DNA of 64,000 bases from an uncultured Muribaculaceae bacterium. Lineage in GTDB: Bacteria; Bacteroidota; Bacteroidia; Bacteroidales; Muribaculaceae. Location: contig CAJUFH010000002.1 in NCBI GenBank assembly GCA_910585755.1, positions 31,219-95,218 of the forward strand. Reading direction: 5' to 3'. The notes under the pieces were generated by a model. The model did not search any database, was not told the DNA's origin, and saw nothing but the letters and a program-made list of their open reading frames with translations. The translations under genes were made by a program, and so were the position numbers. Position 1 is the stretch's first letter. Each line of letters starts with the position of its first letter. Shown piece by piece: positions 43,028-51,633 of the stretch.

Positions 43028-44389
43028 ATGAAGGAGTTTGACGAAGAACAGCTTGAGAACGTCAAGGATATAGTCGGGCGCCGCGACGACGAGGCGGCCC
43101 GCGCGCTGCTCGCCGACCTCCATCCGGCCGACATCGCGCAGCTTTACAACGACCTTAACCTCGAGGAGGCCGAGTATCTCTACAAGCTCCTCGACGACGA
43201 CAAGGCCGCCGAGGTGCTGATGGAGCTTGACGAGGACGACCGCCGCAAGCTCCTCAGCGGCATGGAGCCGGAGGATATCGCCCGGCAGTATATCGACCAC
43301 CTCGACACCGACGATGCCGTCGACCTGATCCAGGACCTCGACGAGGAGGACCGCGACGAGGTCCTATCCCATATCGACGACGTAGAGCAGGCCGGCGACA
43401 TCATCGACCTCCTGAAATATGACGAGGACACCGCCGGCGGCCTTATGGGCACGGAGATGCTCGTCGTCAACGAGAACTGGTCGATGCCCGAATGTATCAA
43501 GCAGCTACGTATGCAGGCCGAGGACATGGACGAGGTATATAATGTCTATGTCGTTGACAACGAAGACCGTCTGCGCGGAACCCTCCCGCTGAAAAAACTG
43601 ATTACCCATCCCTCGGTGTCGAAAATCAAGAACGTTATGGAGACCGACCCGGTGGCCGTAAAGACCGACACCCCGCTCGACGACGTGGCGATTGACTTCG
43701 AAAAGTACAATCTCGTCGCGATGCCGGTCGTCGACTCGATCGGGAGGCTCGTGGGGCATATCACGGTCGACGACGTGATGGACCGCGTACGCGAATCATC
43801 GGAACGCGACTACCAGTTGGCTTCCGGTCTGTCGCAGGACGTGGAATCAGACGACACCATATGGCAGCAGACCAGGGCGCGCCTTCCCTGGCTGCTGATA
43901 GGTATCGCGGGCGGCATCGGCAACTCCCTGATTCTCGGCAGCTTCGAGCAGGGGTTCGCAACCAACCCCGCGATGGCGCTCTTCATACCGATGATTGGCG
44001 GAACCGGCGGAAACGTCGGAATCCAGTCGTCGGCCATTGTCGTGCAGGGCCTCGCCAACGGCTCGCTCGACATAAAGGAATCCGGGCGCCAGATTCTCAA
44101 GGAGGTCGGTGTAGGCTTCGTCAACGGCCTGATAATCTCCCTGATAGTGTTCGCCTATAACGCCTTCAGCCTCAACCCCTGGAACCCGACGACGCTCGCC
44201 GTCTCGGTGTCGCTGATGGCTGTCGTGCTGTTCGCGTCGATTTTCGGAACCTTCGTGCCCCTTACCCTGGAAAAATTCAAAATCGACCCGGCGCTCGCTA
44301 CCGGCCCTTTCATCTCAATCACGAACGACATAATCGGCATGCTGATCTACATGCTGATTTCCCAGGCCCTCATGCAGGCCCTTATGTGA
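43028..44389 (+). CDS. mgtE: Magnesium transporter MgtE
   Basis: Protein of 453 residues. A cytosolic superhelical N domain (about 20-135) is rich in LLxxLxPxDIAxL-type units (LADLHPADIAQLYNDL). Two CBS domains follow (about 140-265; AEDMDEVYNVYVVDNEDRLRGTL, DSIGRLVGHITVDDVMDRV). Five membrane segments form the pore, with GGTGGNVGIQSSAIVVQGLA near 325. MgtE is a Mg2+-gated Mg2+ channel. The N and CBS domains close it when cytosolic Mg2+ is high. Length is standard. Only two bases separate its stop from the next small gene. Confidence 0.95.
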   Translation: MKEFDEEQLENVKDIVGRRDDEAARALLADLHPADIAQLYNDLNLEEAEYLYKLLDDDKAAEVLMELDEDDRRKLLSGMEPEDIARQYIDHLDTDDAVDLIQDLDEEDRDEVLSHIDDVEQAGDIIDLLKYDEDTAGGLMGTEMLVVNENWSMPECIKQLRMQAEDMDEVYNVYVVDNEDRLRGTLPLKKLITHPSVSKIKNVMETDPVAVKTDTPLDDVAIDFEKYNLVAMPVVDSIGRLVGHITVDDVMDRVRESSERDYQLASGLSQDVESDDTIWQQTRARLPWLLIGIAGGIGNSLILGSFEQGFATNPAMALFIPMIGGTGGNVGIQSSAIVVQGLANGSLDIKESGRQILKEVGVGFVNGLIISLIVFAYNAFSLNPWNPTTLAVSVSLMAVVLFASIFGTFVPLTLEKFKIDPALATGPFISITNDIIGMLIYMLISQALMQALM

Positions 44390-44391
44390 TT

Positions 44392-44868
44392 ATGTATCAG
44401 ATATTTCATTCGGTAGAGTTCTACGTCGTGCTGCTGACGGTCGCCGCTGTGGTCGTCGGGGTGCTGAGCGCGCCCTCGGGGCGTGGTCCCGCCGAGACGA
44501 GCTTCCTGACCGGATTCCTCCGCGAGAGCCGCCGGGGGGAGCCGATGGAGCCGTCGATAGAGATTGAGTGCCTCCCCGACGGGAACGTCACGATTACCCG
44601 CTACGGCCTCCACGGCCTGACGACCGCCTCCACCGTCGCCCTGGCGGTCACCCGCGCCGGGTTCGACATATCGATAGAGGAACGCGTGACCCCGGGCGGA
44701 GCCTCCTATGGCGTCGCTCCCGAACCGATTGACTGCGCGGTGTTTATCCTTGCCGACCTTGGACACGAGCGCTACCACCTCAAATACAACTCCCAGTCCA
44801 CCTCCACCTTCGCCGCCCTCACTTTCCGCAACACCCCGGACCTCCGCGCCCGCCGCCCACTGACCTGA
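44392..44868 (+). CDS. Hypothetical single-span membrane protein
   Basis: Protein of 158 residues from the ATG at 44392, two bases after the mgtE stop. A GTG at 44386 would overlap mgtE. One N-terminal membrane helix (FYVVLLTVAAVVVGVL) is followed by a soluble beta-rich domain of about 120 residues with IEIECLPDGNVTITRYGL, GFDISIEERVTPGG and ERYHLKYNSQSTSTFAALTF. It resembles conserved Bacteroidales proteins that follow mgtE, but I cannot assign a domain. The tight spacing suggests it is cotranscribed with mgtE and may relate to that transporter or to the envelope. Confidence 0.72.
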   Translation: MYQIFHSVEFYVVLLTVAAVVVGVLSAPSGRGPAETSFLTGFLRESRRGEPMEPSIEIECLPDGNVTITRYGLHGLTTASTVALAVTRAGFDISIEERVTPGGASYGVAPEPIDCAVFILADLGHERYHLKYNSQSTSTFAALTFRNTPDLRARRPLT

Positions 44869-44936
44869 GGGGCACTCCATAACGGACCGTCCGGGTAACC
44901 TCGTCCGCATTAAGCCTCATTAAGGAAATTTTTCCT

Positions 44937-44985
44937 TATTTTTGCGGGCCAAAGTGTTGGCAGTGACAAAATTTTCGTATCTTTG
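44937..44985 (+). promoter_or_regulatory. Promoter region of gapA, two candidate -7 boxes
   Basis: GTTG at 44956-44959, an 18-base gap, then TATCTTTG at 44978-44985 is the better candidate (start near 44992, leader about 125 bases). TATTTTTG at 44937-44944 is a second -7 match. Confidence 0.65.
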
Positions 44986-45116
44986 CACTCGGATAACGCC
45001 GCCGAATGGGTTTGCAGGGCGTAACTCGTTGAGACATACCCTCGTAACCGTCAAGCTCCTCTGACGGCGCAATCGGAAGAAACAAAATACACCAACATAC
45101 TTTTTACTTATCAACT

Positions 45117-46124
45117 ATGACTAAAATTGGTATTAACGGCTTCGGCCGTATCGGTCGCTTCGTTTTCCGCGCATCCTGCAAGCGCGACGACATCGAAGTA
45201 GTTGCTATCAACGACCTTCTCCCCGTTGACTACATGGCTTACATGCTCAAGTACGACACCATGCACGGCCAGTTCGACGGCACCGTTGACTTCGACATGG
45301 ACAAGTCCCTCCTGATCGTCAACGGCAAGGAAATCCGCGTTACCGCGTGCCGCGACCCGAAAGAAATCGGCTGGGGCGCTGTAGGCGCTGAGTACGTCGT
45401 TGAGTCGACCGGTCTCTTCCTCACCAAAGAAAAAGCCCAGGCCCACATCGAGGCCGGCGCTAAATACGTCGTTATGTCCGCTCCCTCCAAGGACGACACC
45501 CCCATGTTCGTATGCGGCGTGAACGAGAAGACTTATGCCGGACAGCAGTTCGTTTCCAACGCTTCCTGCACCACCAACTGCCTCGCCCCCATCGCGAAGG
45601 TCCTCAACGACAAGTTCGGCATCGTTAACGGCCTGATGACCACCGTTCACTCCACCACCGCTACCCAGAAGACCGTCGACGGTCCCTCCATGAAGGACTG
45701 GCGCGGAGGCCGTGCCGCTTCCGGCAACATCATCCCCTCCTCGACCGGCGCCGCAAAGGCTGTGGGCAAGGTGATCCCCGAGCTCAACGGCAAGCTGACC
45801 GGTATCTCGATGCGCGTCCCTACCCTCGACGTTTCCGTTGTCGACCTGACCGTCAACCTCGCTAAGCCCGCTTCGAAGGAAGCCATCTGCGCCGCCATGA
45901 AGGAGGCCGCTGAAGGCGAACTCAAGGGTGTGCTCGGCTACACCGAAGACGCGGTCGTTTCTTCCGACTTCCTCGGCGACACCCGCACCTCCATCTTCGA
46001 CGCAAACGCCGGTGTTTACCTGACCGACAACTTCGTAAAGGTTGTTTCCTGGTACGACAACGAGATCGGCTACTCCAACAAGGTTCTCGACCTCATCGCC
46101 CACATGAAGAAAGTCAACGGCTAA
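45117..46124 (+). CDS. gapA: Glyceraldehyde-3-phosphate dehydrogenase, type I
   Basis: Protein of 335 residues. It converts glyceraldehyde-3-phosphate, phosphate and NAD+ into 1,3-bisphosphoglycerate in glycolysis. The NAD-binding motif INGFGRIGR is at residues 5-13. The active-site motif NASCTTNCLAP near 148 holds the catalytic Cys. SSTGAAKAVGKVIPEL and WYDNEIGYSN are both present near the C-terminus. Codon choice is strongly biased to C-ending codons compared with its neighbours, as expected for a highly expressed gene. It is monocistronic with its own promoter and strong terminator. Confidence 0.98.
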   Translation: MTKIGINGFGRIGRFVFRASCKRDDIEVVAINDLLPVDYMAYMLKYDTMHGQFDGTVDFDMDKSLLIVNGKEIRVTACRDPKEIGWGAVGAEYVVESTGLFLTKEKAQAHIEAGAKYVVMSAPSKDDTPMFVCGVNEKTYAGQQFVSNASCTTNCLAPIAKVLNDKFGIVNGLMTTVHSTTATQKTVDGPSMKDWRGGRAASGNIIPSSTGAAKAVGKVIPELNGKLTGISMRVPTLDVSVVDLTVNLAKPASKEAICAAMKEAAEGELKGVLGYTEDAVVSSDFLGDTRTSIFDANAGVYLTDNFVKVVSWYDNEIGYSNKVLDLIAHMKKVNG

Positions 46125-46150
46125 TATCTGCCACTGACCCAACCATACAG

Positions 46151-46190
46151 AAGGCGCCGCGTCAATCCCTGACGCGGCGCCTTCCCTTTT
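46151..46190 (+). terminator. Intrinsic terminator of gapA
   Basis: The 14-base arm AAGGCGCCGCGTCA pairs perfectly with 46170-46183 around a 5-base loop, followed by CCCTTTT. Confidence 0.9.
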
Positions 46191-46229
46191 CCCCGCGGAA
46201 TCAGAAGTATGTTAAAATGGGTTAATGGA

Positions 46230-46260
46230 TTGGCCGAAATAAGGTTTTTCGCTAACTTTG
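46230..46260 (+). promoter_or_regulatory. Promoter of the lipocalin-like lipoprotein gene
   Basis: TTG at 46230-46232, a 20-base gap, then TAACTTTG at 46253-46260. Predicted start is near 46267, with a leader of about 100 bases containing a small hairpin (GGCGTT/AACGCC, 46284-46297). Confidence 0.7.
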
Positions 46261-46367
46261 CGGGCATACTTGTAAGCTAATCGGGCGTTTTAACGCCAAT
46301 TTGGCTTGCGCAATTGATAGCAAATACGTTAATCAATCATAGATTTAGAAACCATAATTATTGAATT

Positions 46368-46901
46368 ATGAAGACCTTACGCAAAATTGGGATGATGATC
46401 GCGGTCGCTTTTGTCGCTCTCGGCTTCACTGCCTGCGACGACGATGACGACGATGCCGTCGCTAACGCTTCCTTCGCCGGAACCTGGAAGATTATCGAGA
46501 ACACGAATCTCACCTCTACCGTGACCACCCCCGATATGGTTGTCGACGCCGAGAATCCCGCTGCTCCCGTGGCTCTGGTGTTCAACGCCGACGGTACCGG
46601 CGCTCTCAAATATACTGCTATGGTCGAAGAGCCTTATGACGAGGACGGCGACGGCGTTTTCGACGGCACCGAGCTCGTCGCTAAGGAGTTTGAAGGCCCG
46701 CTGACATATACCGCTACCGCCCGCGACCATGGCCTTACAGACCTGGTAATCACGCTCGAACCGACTGATTACTACAAGAACAGCGCAAAAGATGCCGAGG
46801 ACGGAAAGCTGGTTCTCAACACCGTTTACAGCATCAAGGGCGACCTGATGTACCTCTACCTGAAGTACCCGCAGTCCCCCGACGTGCTTCGCAAGCAGTA
46901 A
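46368..46901 (+). CDS. Small lipocalin-like lipoprotein
   Basis: Protein of 177 residues. The signal peptide has lipobox FTAC (Cys near 23), directly followed by a run of six Asp, a surface-export-type acidic stretch seen in Bacteroidetes lipoproteins. The body starts ASFAGTWKIIE and has a beta-strand rhythm with LVFNADGTGALKY, as in lipocalin-like domains of this phylum. A DEDGDGVFDGTE loop resembles a calcium-binding Asp-rich loop. Function unknown. Monocistronic, with its own promoter and a strong terminator. Confidence 0.8.
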   Translation: MKTLRKIGMMIAVAFVALGFTACDDDDDDAVANASFAGTWKIIENTNLTSTVTTPDMVVDAENPAAPVALVFNADGTGALKYTAMVEEPYDEDGDGVFDGTELVAKEFEGPLTYTATARDHGLTDLVITLEPTDYYKNSAKDAEDGKLVLNTVYSIKGDLMYLYLKYPQSPDVLRKQ

Positions 46902-46923
46902 TCCCCTTTAAAAGAGAGATATA

Positions 46924-46966
46924 AACGCTCCCGAATGGTTGCAAACCATTCGGGAGCGTTTTTTTT
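46924..46966 (+). terminator. Intrinsic terminator after the lipoprotein gene
   Basis: A stem of about 17 pairs (ACGCTCCCGAATGGTT and complement) with loop GCA, followed by eight T. Confidence 0.93.
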
Positions 46967-47068
46967 ATTGAGGCGGAAAGTTGCATTATCGCATACGGGC
47001 TACCTCTGCCGGTAGCTAACTTCGCGTCACAGGTGTTTTTCATAAGTTGTTATTAATTCCCTAATTCT

Positions 47069-47563
47069 ATGAACGACAAACAGAAAGAGCCCGGAATGGT
47101 ATCGGGAGGGGATGCGGCCCGGGTGAAGAGTTTCAGCTCGTCGAGGCGGATTGACGAGATTATAGTCCATTGCTCCGCGACGCGGCCGGAGCAGGGTTTC
47201 ACGGCGGCGGATGTCAGGCGGTGGCATACGCGGGAGCGCGGTTTCAGCGATATCGGGTACCACTTCGTGGTGGAGACCGACGGCTCGGTTTCAGCGGGGA
47301 GGCCCCTTGACCGGGTCGGGGCGCATTGCAGGGGGCATAACGCCCGCTCGGTGGGGGTCTGCTATATGGGAGGAATCGGCGCGGACGGCAAACCGGCGGA
47401 TACGCGCAACGCGGCTCAGAAAGCGGCTATGAGGGAGCTGCTTTCGGCTCTGGCGCGCTCTTTCCCGGGAGCGCGGATACGCTCCCACCGCGATTTCGCC
47501 CGCAAGGCGTGTCCCTGCTTCGACGCCACGGCGGAGTACGCTCCCCTTTGCGGCGGAGGCTGA
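47069..47563 (+). CDS. N-acetylmuramoyl-L-alanine amidase (T7 lysozyme type)
   Basis: Protein of 164 residues without an evident signal peptide. The amidase_2 zinc site is visible: His in IIVHCSATR near 32, SDIGYHFVV (Tyr/His) near 60, and SHRDFARKACPCFD near 140 (His, catalytic Lys and Cys-Pro-Cys). The enzyme cuts the bond between muramic acid and the stem peptide. Small amidases like this occur both as phage or conjugative-element lysins and as chromosomal genes in Bacteroides. No other phage genes are near, so a domesticated copy is likely. A weak hairpin plus a T7 stretch follows at about 47592-47623. Confidence 0.9.
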   Translation: MNDKQKEPGMVSGGDAARVKSFSSSRRIDEIIVHCSATRPEQGFTAADVRRWHTRERGFSDIGYHFVVETDGSVSAGRPLDRVGAHCRGHNARSVGVCYMGGIGADGKPADTRNAAQKAAMRELLSALARSFPGARIRSHRDFARKACPCFDATAEYAPLCGGG

Positions 47564-47630
47564 GCTCAAAGCGACGCCACGGATGTGCCGTTATGACCCG
47601 CATTCGGGATGGGTTATTTTTTTGAAGCGA

Positions 47631-47664
47631 TTTGGGCGGAGTTTCGATTTATTTCGTAAATTTG
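47631..47664 (+). promoter_or_regulatory. Promoter of the YitT-family gene
   Basis: TTTG at 47631-47634, a 22-base gap, then TAAATTTG at 47657-47664. Predicted start is near 47671, 32 bases before the ATG. Confidence 0.65.
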
Positions 47665-47702
47665 TGCGCCATTAAAAGCACAAACCGCCCATCGCTCATC
47701 GT

Positions 47703-48692
47703 ATGACCAAGCCTAACCCCAAACTCTGGCTCTATGCCAAGGACTATCTGATTATTATCTTCGGAATCGCCATGTACGGCCTGGGATTCTGCGCCTTCAT
47801 AGCTACCGCCCCCGACAAGGTGGTGATTGGCGGAATGGCGGGCTTGAGCCAGGTGGTCGACATGATTACAATGGGGCTGTTCGGCTTCCACGTCCCTTAC
47901 TCGGTGACGATTTTTACCGTCAACTGCCTGATGCTTATAGCGGCGTACAGGATCGTGGGGCGCACGTTCGTTGTCAGGACGCTTTTCGGCGTTGTCGTTA
48001 TCTCGCTGATGTTCGCGGTCTTCCAGCCGCTGTTCACCCAGCCCCCGGTCGAAGGGCAGACCTTCATGGACGTCATAATCGGTGCCGTCCTGTGCGGCCT
48101 GGGCATTGGCCTGGTGTTCGTCCATAACGGCTCGACGGGTGGCACGGATATTGTCGCCGCTGTGGCCTCGAAGAAGAGCAACGTTTCGATCGGCCGCGCG
48201 ATGATGTACTTCGACCTCTCGATTATCAGCTCCTCCGTGCTCCTGAAATTCATCTTCTATCCCGACTTTGATTTCCAGGATTCGGTCCCGGCGCTTGTCT
48301 ACGGCCTGATTACCCTCTTCGTGATTCCGTTTATGGCCGACATGATGATTAACACGAACCGTATGGCGGTGCAGTTCATCATCTTCTCCCCCAAATGGGA
48401 GGAAATCGCGACGGCGATCAACAACGAGGCCCAGCGCGGATGCACCGTCCTCAACGGCATGGGGTGGTATTCCAAGGCCGAGGTGAAAGTGCTCCTGGTG
48501 ATGTGCCGCAAGATAGAGTCCGTGACGATTTTCCGCATCATCAAGTCAATCGACAACGACGCGTTCATAACCCAGGCCCAGGTCAACGGCGTTTACGGCA
48601 AGGGCTTCGACGAGCTGAAGCTCAAGATGCGCCGCCCGGGGAGCGTCGAGGAGAAGCCGGTGCGTCCCGAACCAACCACACGCATACTGTGA
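47703..48692 (+). CDS. YitT family membrane protein with DUF2179 domain
   Basis: Protein of 329 residues. Five or six membrane segments fill residues 10-220 (GFCAFIATAPDKVVIGGMAGLSQVV and following). A small cytosolic DUF2179 domain lies at about 225-310 (GCTVLNGMGWYSKAEVKVLLVMCRK, DAFITQAQVNGVYGKGF), a ferredoxin-like fold that may bind a nucleotide or ligand. Family function is unresolved. Roles in transport have been proposed in other phyla. The stop overlaps the next gene's start by one base (TGATG), so the two are co-translated. Confidence 0.9.
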   Translation: MTKPNPKLWLYAKDYLIIIFGIAMYGLGFCAFIATAPDKVVIGGMAGLSQVVDMITMGLFGFHVPYSVTIFTVNCLMLIAAYRIVGRTFVVRTLFGVVVISLMFAVFQPLFTQPPVEGQTFMDVIIGAVLCGLGIGLVFVHNGSTGGTDIVAAVASKKSNVSIGRAMMYFDLSIISSSVLLKFIFYPDFDFQDSVPALVYGLITLFVIPFMADMMINTNRMAVQFIIFSPKWEEIATAINNEAQRGCTVLNGMGWYSKAEVKVLLVMCRKIESVTIFRIIKSIDNDAFITQAQVNGVYGKGFDELKLKMRRPGSVEEKPVRPEPTTRIL

Positions 48693-49777
48693 TGAACCGT
48701 TTCCTCCCGTTCCGCGCCATTTCGCGGGTGTGCGTCCTGCTGATGCTCGCGGCCTCTGCCGCGCCTCTGGAGGCCCAGGAGCTTACCTGGGATGTCGATT
48801 TCGCCTCGGTGTTCGACAACCGCGAAGGCTCCAACCGCTATACCGACACCAAGACCTTCTTCTTCACCAACCTCGCTCCTGAAATCGGACTCCGTTTCTC
48901 GGAAAAGGACCGTATTGCCGGAGGGGTCGTGTGGAACCAGCCGATCGGTTGCGAATGGGAGGGCGCGCGCGTTTCTCCGACGCTCTATTACAGGCGTGTC
49001 GATGGCCCTTGGCGCTTCTCTATGGGTATGTTTCCCCGCCGCCAGTTGCGCGAGGAGATGCCCTCGTTCCTCTGGTCCGACTCTCTGAGCTACCATCAGA
49101 ACAATATCCGCGGCGCCCTCGTCCAGTACGAGCGTCCCGGCCGCGGATTCTTCGACGCCTATATCGACTGGCGCGGGATGCAGACCGCGACCCAGCGCGA
49201 GGCCTTCAACATCGTTTTCCATGGCCGCTGGTATCCCCGACGCGACGGGGTGTTCTTCCTCGGAGGACACGCGGTGATGAACCATTTCGCCCTCTCCCGC
49301 GAGAACAAGGAGGACCAGCATATCGTCGACAACTTCCTCGCGAATCCCTACATTGGTACCGACCTGACCCGCGTCACCCCGCTCGACTCGCTCCGCGTGC
49401 GCGCCGGCCTCCTGCTGACCGTCGAGCGCAACCGCGCCAATCCCGACGACTCCTGGCAGACCCCTTGCGGCGGATGGCTCGAGATTATCGCGCAGTACCG
49501 CCGTTTCGGAATAAAGAACAGCCTCTACGCCGGCGGCAAGCTGTTCCCCTCGTACCTTGACTTCGGTGCTAAACTTTACCAGGGGGAACCATTCTACCGC
49601 TCCAGTCTTTACAACCGTACCGACGTCTGGGCCGACATAATCCGCGGCGACCGCGTCGGCCTCCGCGCCTCCCTCGACTTCCACGTCACCTCCGACTCCT
49701 TCATCTTCTACCAGCGCCTCATCCTCCGCGTCAACATCGGTTCCCGCAACCTCCCCCGCCGCCCCCTGCCGCTATAG
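48692..49777 (+). CDS. Putative outer-membrane protein of unknown function
   Basis: Protein of 361 residues with a signal peptide (cleavage near LEAQE). The body is a repeated pattern of amphipathic strands with aromatic ends (WDVDFASVFDNREGSNRY, RFSMGMFPRRQL, FHGRWYPRRDGVFFLGG), ending LRVNIGSR plus a basic tail. This suggests an outer-membrane barrel, but the family is not recognised. An open reading upstream in this frame (from 48395) overlaps the YitT gene and is a shadow. The 3' end overlaps the convergent ABC ATPase gene by 6 bases. Confidence 0.75.
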   Translation: MNRFLPFRAISRVCVLLMLAASAAPLEAQELTWDVDFASVFDNREGSNRYTDTKTFFFTNLAPEIGLRFSEKDRIAGGVVWNQPIGCEWEGARVSPTLYYRRVDGPWRFSMGMFPRRQLREEMPSFLWSDSLSYHQNNIRGALVQYERPGRGFFDAYIDWRGMQTATQREAFNIVFHGRWYPRRDGVFFLGGHAVMNHFALSRENKEDQHIVDNFLANPYIGTDLTRVTPLDSLRVRAGLLLTVERNRANPDDSWQTPCGGWLEIIAQYRRFGIKNSLYAGGKLFPSYLDFGAKLYQGEPFYRSSLYNRTDVWADIIRGDRVGLRASLDFHVTSDSFIFYQRLILRVNIGSRNLPRRPLPL

Positions 49778-50602
49778 CGGGAGGTATTCGGAGGTTGAGG
49801 GGGAGAAGCGGACGGCGCGGCCCGGGAAGAGGGAGGGGAGACCGTCGGAGCTGGCTGCGAGTTCGGCAGGGGTGCCTGTTATGAGCGTCGAGAGGGGGTA
49901 ATCTGTCACAGGCGTATGTGGAGTAGGATTGGCTGACGCTGCGGGTTTTACGAGCCAGAGGCGGGTCGAGAGGCGTAGGGCCGGGGAGATGTCGTGGGTG
50001 GAGAGCAGGATGGCTCTGGAATGTTCTGCGGCGAGGTCGCGGAGGAGCGAGAGGGTCTCGATGCGCGACGCGGCGTCGAGGAAAGCGGTGGGTTCGTCGA
50101 GAAGCATTACGGGTGTGTCCTGCGCCAGGGCGCGGGCTATCATCGCTTTCTGGCGTTCGCCGTCGGAGAGCGTGGCGGTCAGTCGGTCGGCAAGCGGTGT
50201 CAGGCCGACGGCCTCTATCGCGGAGGCTATGATGCGCCGGTCGGCGGGGGTGTGCCGTCCGAGCGCCCCTGTGTGGGGGTAGCGCCCCATAGCGACAAGC
50301 TCCTCTACGGTCAGTCCTCCGGCCATGCCTTTTTCGGTCGTGACGATGCTCACGAGCCGCGCGCGCGCCATCGCGGGAAGAGTCGCGAGGTTCCGGCCTT
50401 CGACTTCCACCATCCCGGAGGAGGGGCGCAGGTTTCCGGCCAGGGCTTTGAGAAGGGTGGATTTCCCGCTGCCGTTGGCTCCGAGGAGCGACACGAGCTC
50501 GCCCCGGCGCAGGGTTGCCCCGAGGTCGCGGAACACGTCGCCCCGGCCGGGGTAGCCGAGCGTCAGATGCTCCAGGCGCAGTATGGCGGCGTTGTCGGTC
50601 AT
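49772..50602 (-). CDS. FecE/BtuD-type ABC transporter ATP-binding protein
   Basis: Protein of 276 residues. Walker A is GANGSGKS near 41, the signature LSDGERQK near 145 (SDGE instead of SGGQ), Walker B VMLLDEPTAFLD near 165, and the His loop STHD near 202. It powers import of ferric siderophores, haem or cobalamin together with the permease and binding protein encoded immediately upstream with 4-base overlaps. The C-terminal about 50 residues are a family-variable tail. Last gene of a five-gene minus-strand operon. Confidence 0.9.
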   Translation of the reverse strand: MTDNAAILRLEHLTLGYPGRGDVFRDLGATLRRGELVSLLGANGSGKSTLLKALAGNLRPSSGMVEVEGRNLATLPAMARARLVSIVTTEKGMAGGLTVEELVAMGRYPHTGALGRHTPADRRIIASAIEAVGLTPLADRLTATLSDGERQKAMIARALAQDTPVMLLDEPTAFLDAASRIETLSLLRDLAAEHSRAILLSTHDISPALRLSTRLWLVKPAASANPTPHTPVTDYPLSTLITGTPAELAASSDGLPSLFPGRAVRFSPSTSEYLPL

Positions 50603-51633
50603 CGCATGTAGGAGAGGCGGTCGCGGTTAAGGATTACGTAGATTATCACCGGCACGCTCAACACGGGGGTGATGGCGTTGACCGGGATGAGGCTTCCCCC
50701 GCCGAGCCAGACGCTGAGGAACGCGCAGAGGAGCCCTGTGGCGCCTCCGAAGAGGAGTGTCGAGGGGAGCAGCGCGGAGTGGTTGGAGGTGCCGCAGGCC
50801 ATTCTCGCGACATGCGGCACTACCAGTCCCAGGAACCCGATCGGCCCGCAGAAGGCTGTGACGGCGGCGGTAAGGATGCCGGAGAGGGCAAGTAGGGCGT
50901 TGCGGGTGGCCCGGATGCTGACACCCATGCTGACGGCGTAGACGTCGCCGAGCAGCAGGGCGTTAAGGGGTTTGACAAGGAGGAAGCAGCAGGCCGCCGG
51001 GATGATTACCGAGGGGGCGAACACGGCGAGGCGGTCGAGGGTTACCCCGGAGAAGTTTCCGAGGCCCCAGATAACGTAAGAATGGACCCCCTCCTGGGTG
51101 GCGAAGAAGTTGAGCAGGGAGATTGCCGACGAAGCAAGATAGCTGATTAATATGCCGATAATCAGCAATATTGCCGACGAGCGGACGACGGTCGAGAACA
51201 GCAGCAGCGCGGCGAGCACCGCTGCGGCTCCGAGAAGCGCCCCCCCGAGCAGGGCGGCGAAATATCCGGCGGAAAGCGCCGCGCCTCCGAAGAGGAGCAT
51301 CAGCACCGCGACCCCTAACGAGGCCCCGGTCGATACTCCGAGAATCGACGGCCCGGCGAGGGGATTGTCGAAAACCGTCTGCAACAGCAGTCCGGCGAGC
51401 GAGAGACCCGCTCCCGCCAATAATGCTGTCAGTGCCATCGGGAGGCGCAGTTGAGTGACAATCAGTCGGGCACCCTCCTCTCCTCCGCCCCATATGGCGT
51501 TCCATACCTCGGATGCAGGGATTTCGACCGTCCCGACGAAGAGCAGGGCGCCGAAAAGCGCAATGGAGGCCGCTGCCGCGGTCCAGCATGCCGCTGCCGA
51601 GCGGTCGGAGCGTTTCCCGGCAAGAGAGTTCAT
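50599..51633 (-). CDS. FecCD/BtuC-type ABC transporter permease
   Basis: Protein of 344 residues with about ten membrane segments. Family motifs are RLPMALTALLAGAGLSLAGLLLQTVFDNPLAGPSILGVSTGASLG near 60-105 (short forms RLPMALTALLAG and NPLAGPSILG) and GFLGLVVPHVARM near 265, the coupling-helix region that contacts the ATPase. It forms a homodimer in the membrane for siderophore, haem or cobalamin uptake. It overlaps both neighbours by four bases (ATGA type). Confidence 0.92.
   Translation of the reverse strand: MNSLAGKRSDRSAAACWTAAAASIALFGALLFVGTVEIPASEVWNAIWGGGEEGARLIVTQLRLPMALTALLAGAGLSLAGLLLQTVFDNPLAGPSILGVSTGASLGVAVLMLLFGGAALSAGYFAALLGGALLGAAAVLAALLLFSTVVRSSAILLIIGILISYLASSAISLLNFFATQEGVHSYVIWGLGNFSGVTLDRLAVFAPSVIIPAACCFLLVKPLNALLLGDVYAVSMGVSIRATRNALLALSGILTAAVTAFCGPIGFLGLVVPHVARMACGTSNHSALLPSTLLFGGATGLLCAFLSVWLGGGSLIPVNAITPVLSVPVIIYVILNRDRLSYMR

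Noticed and set aside
47069..47563. Prophage or conjugative element suggested by the amidase
   Set aside because: No phage structural, integrase or mobilisation genes are near, and flanking genes are ordinary chromosomal ones.
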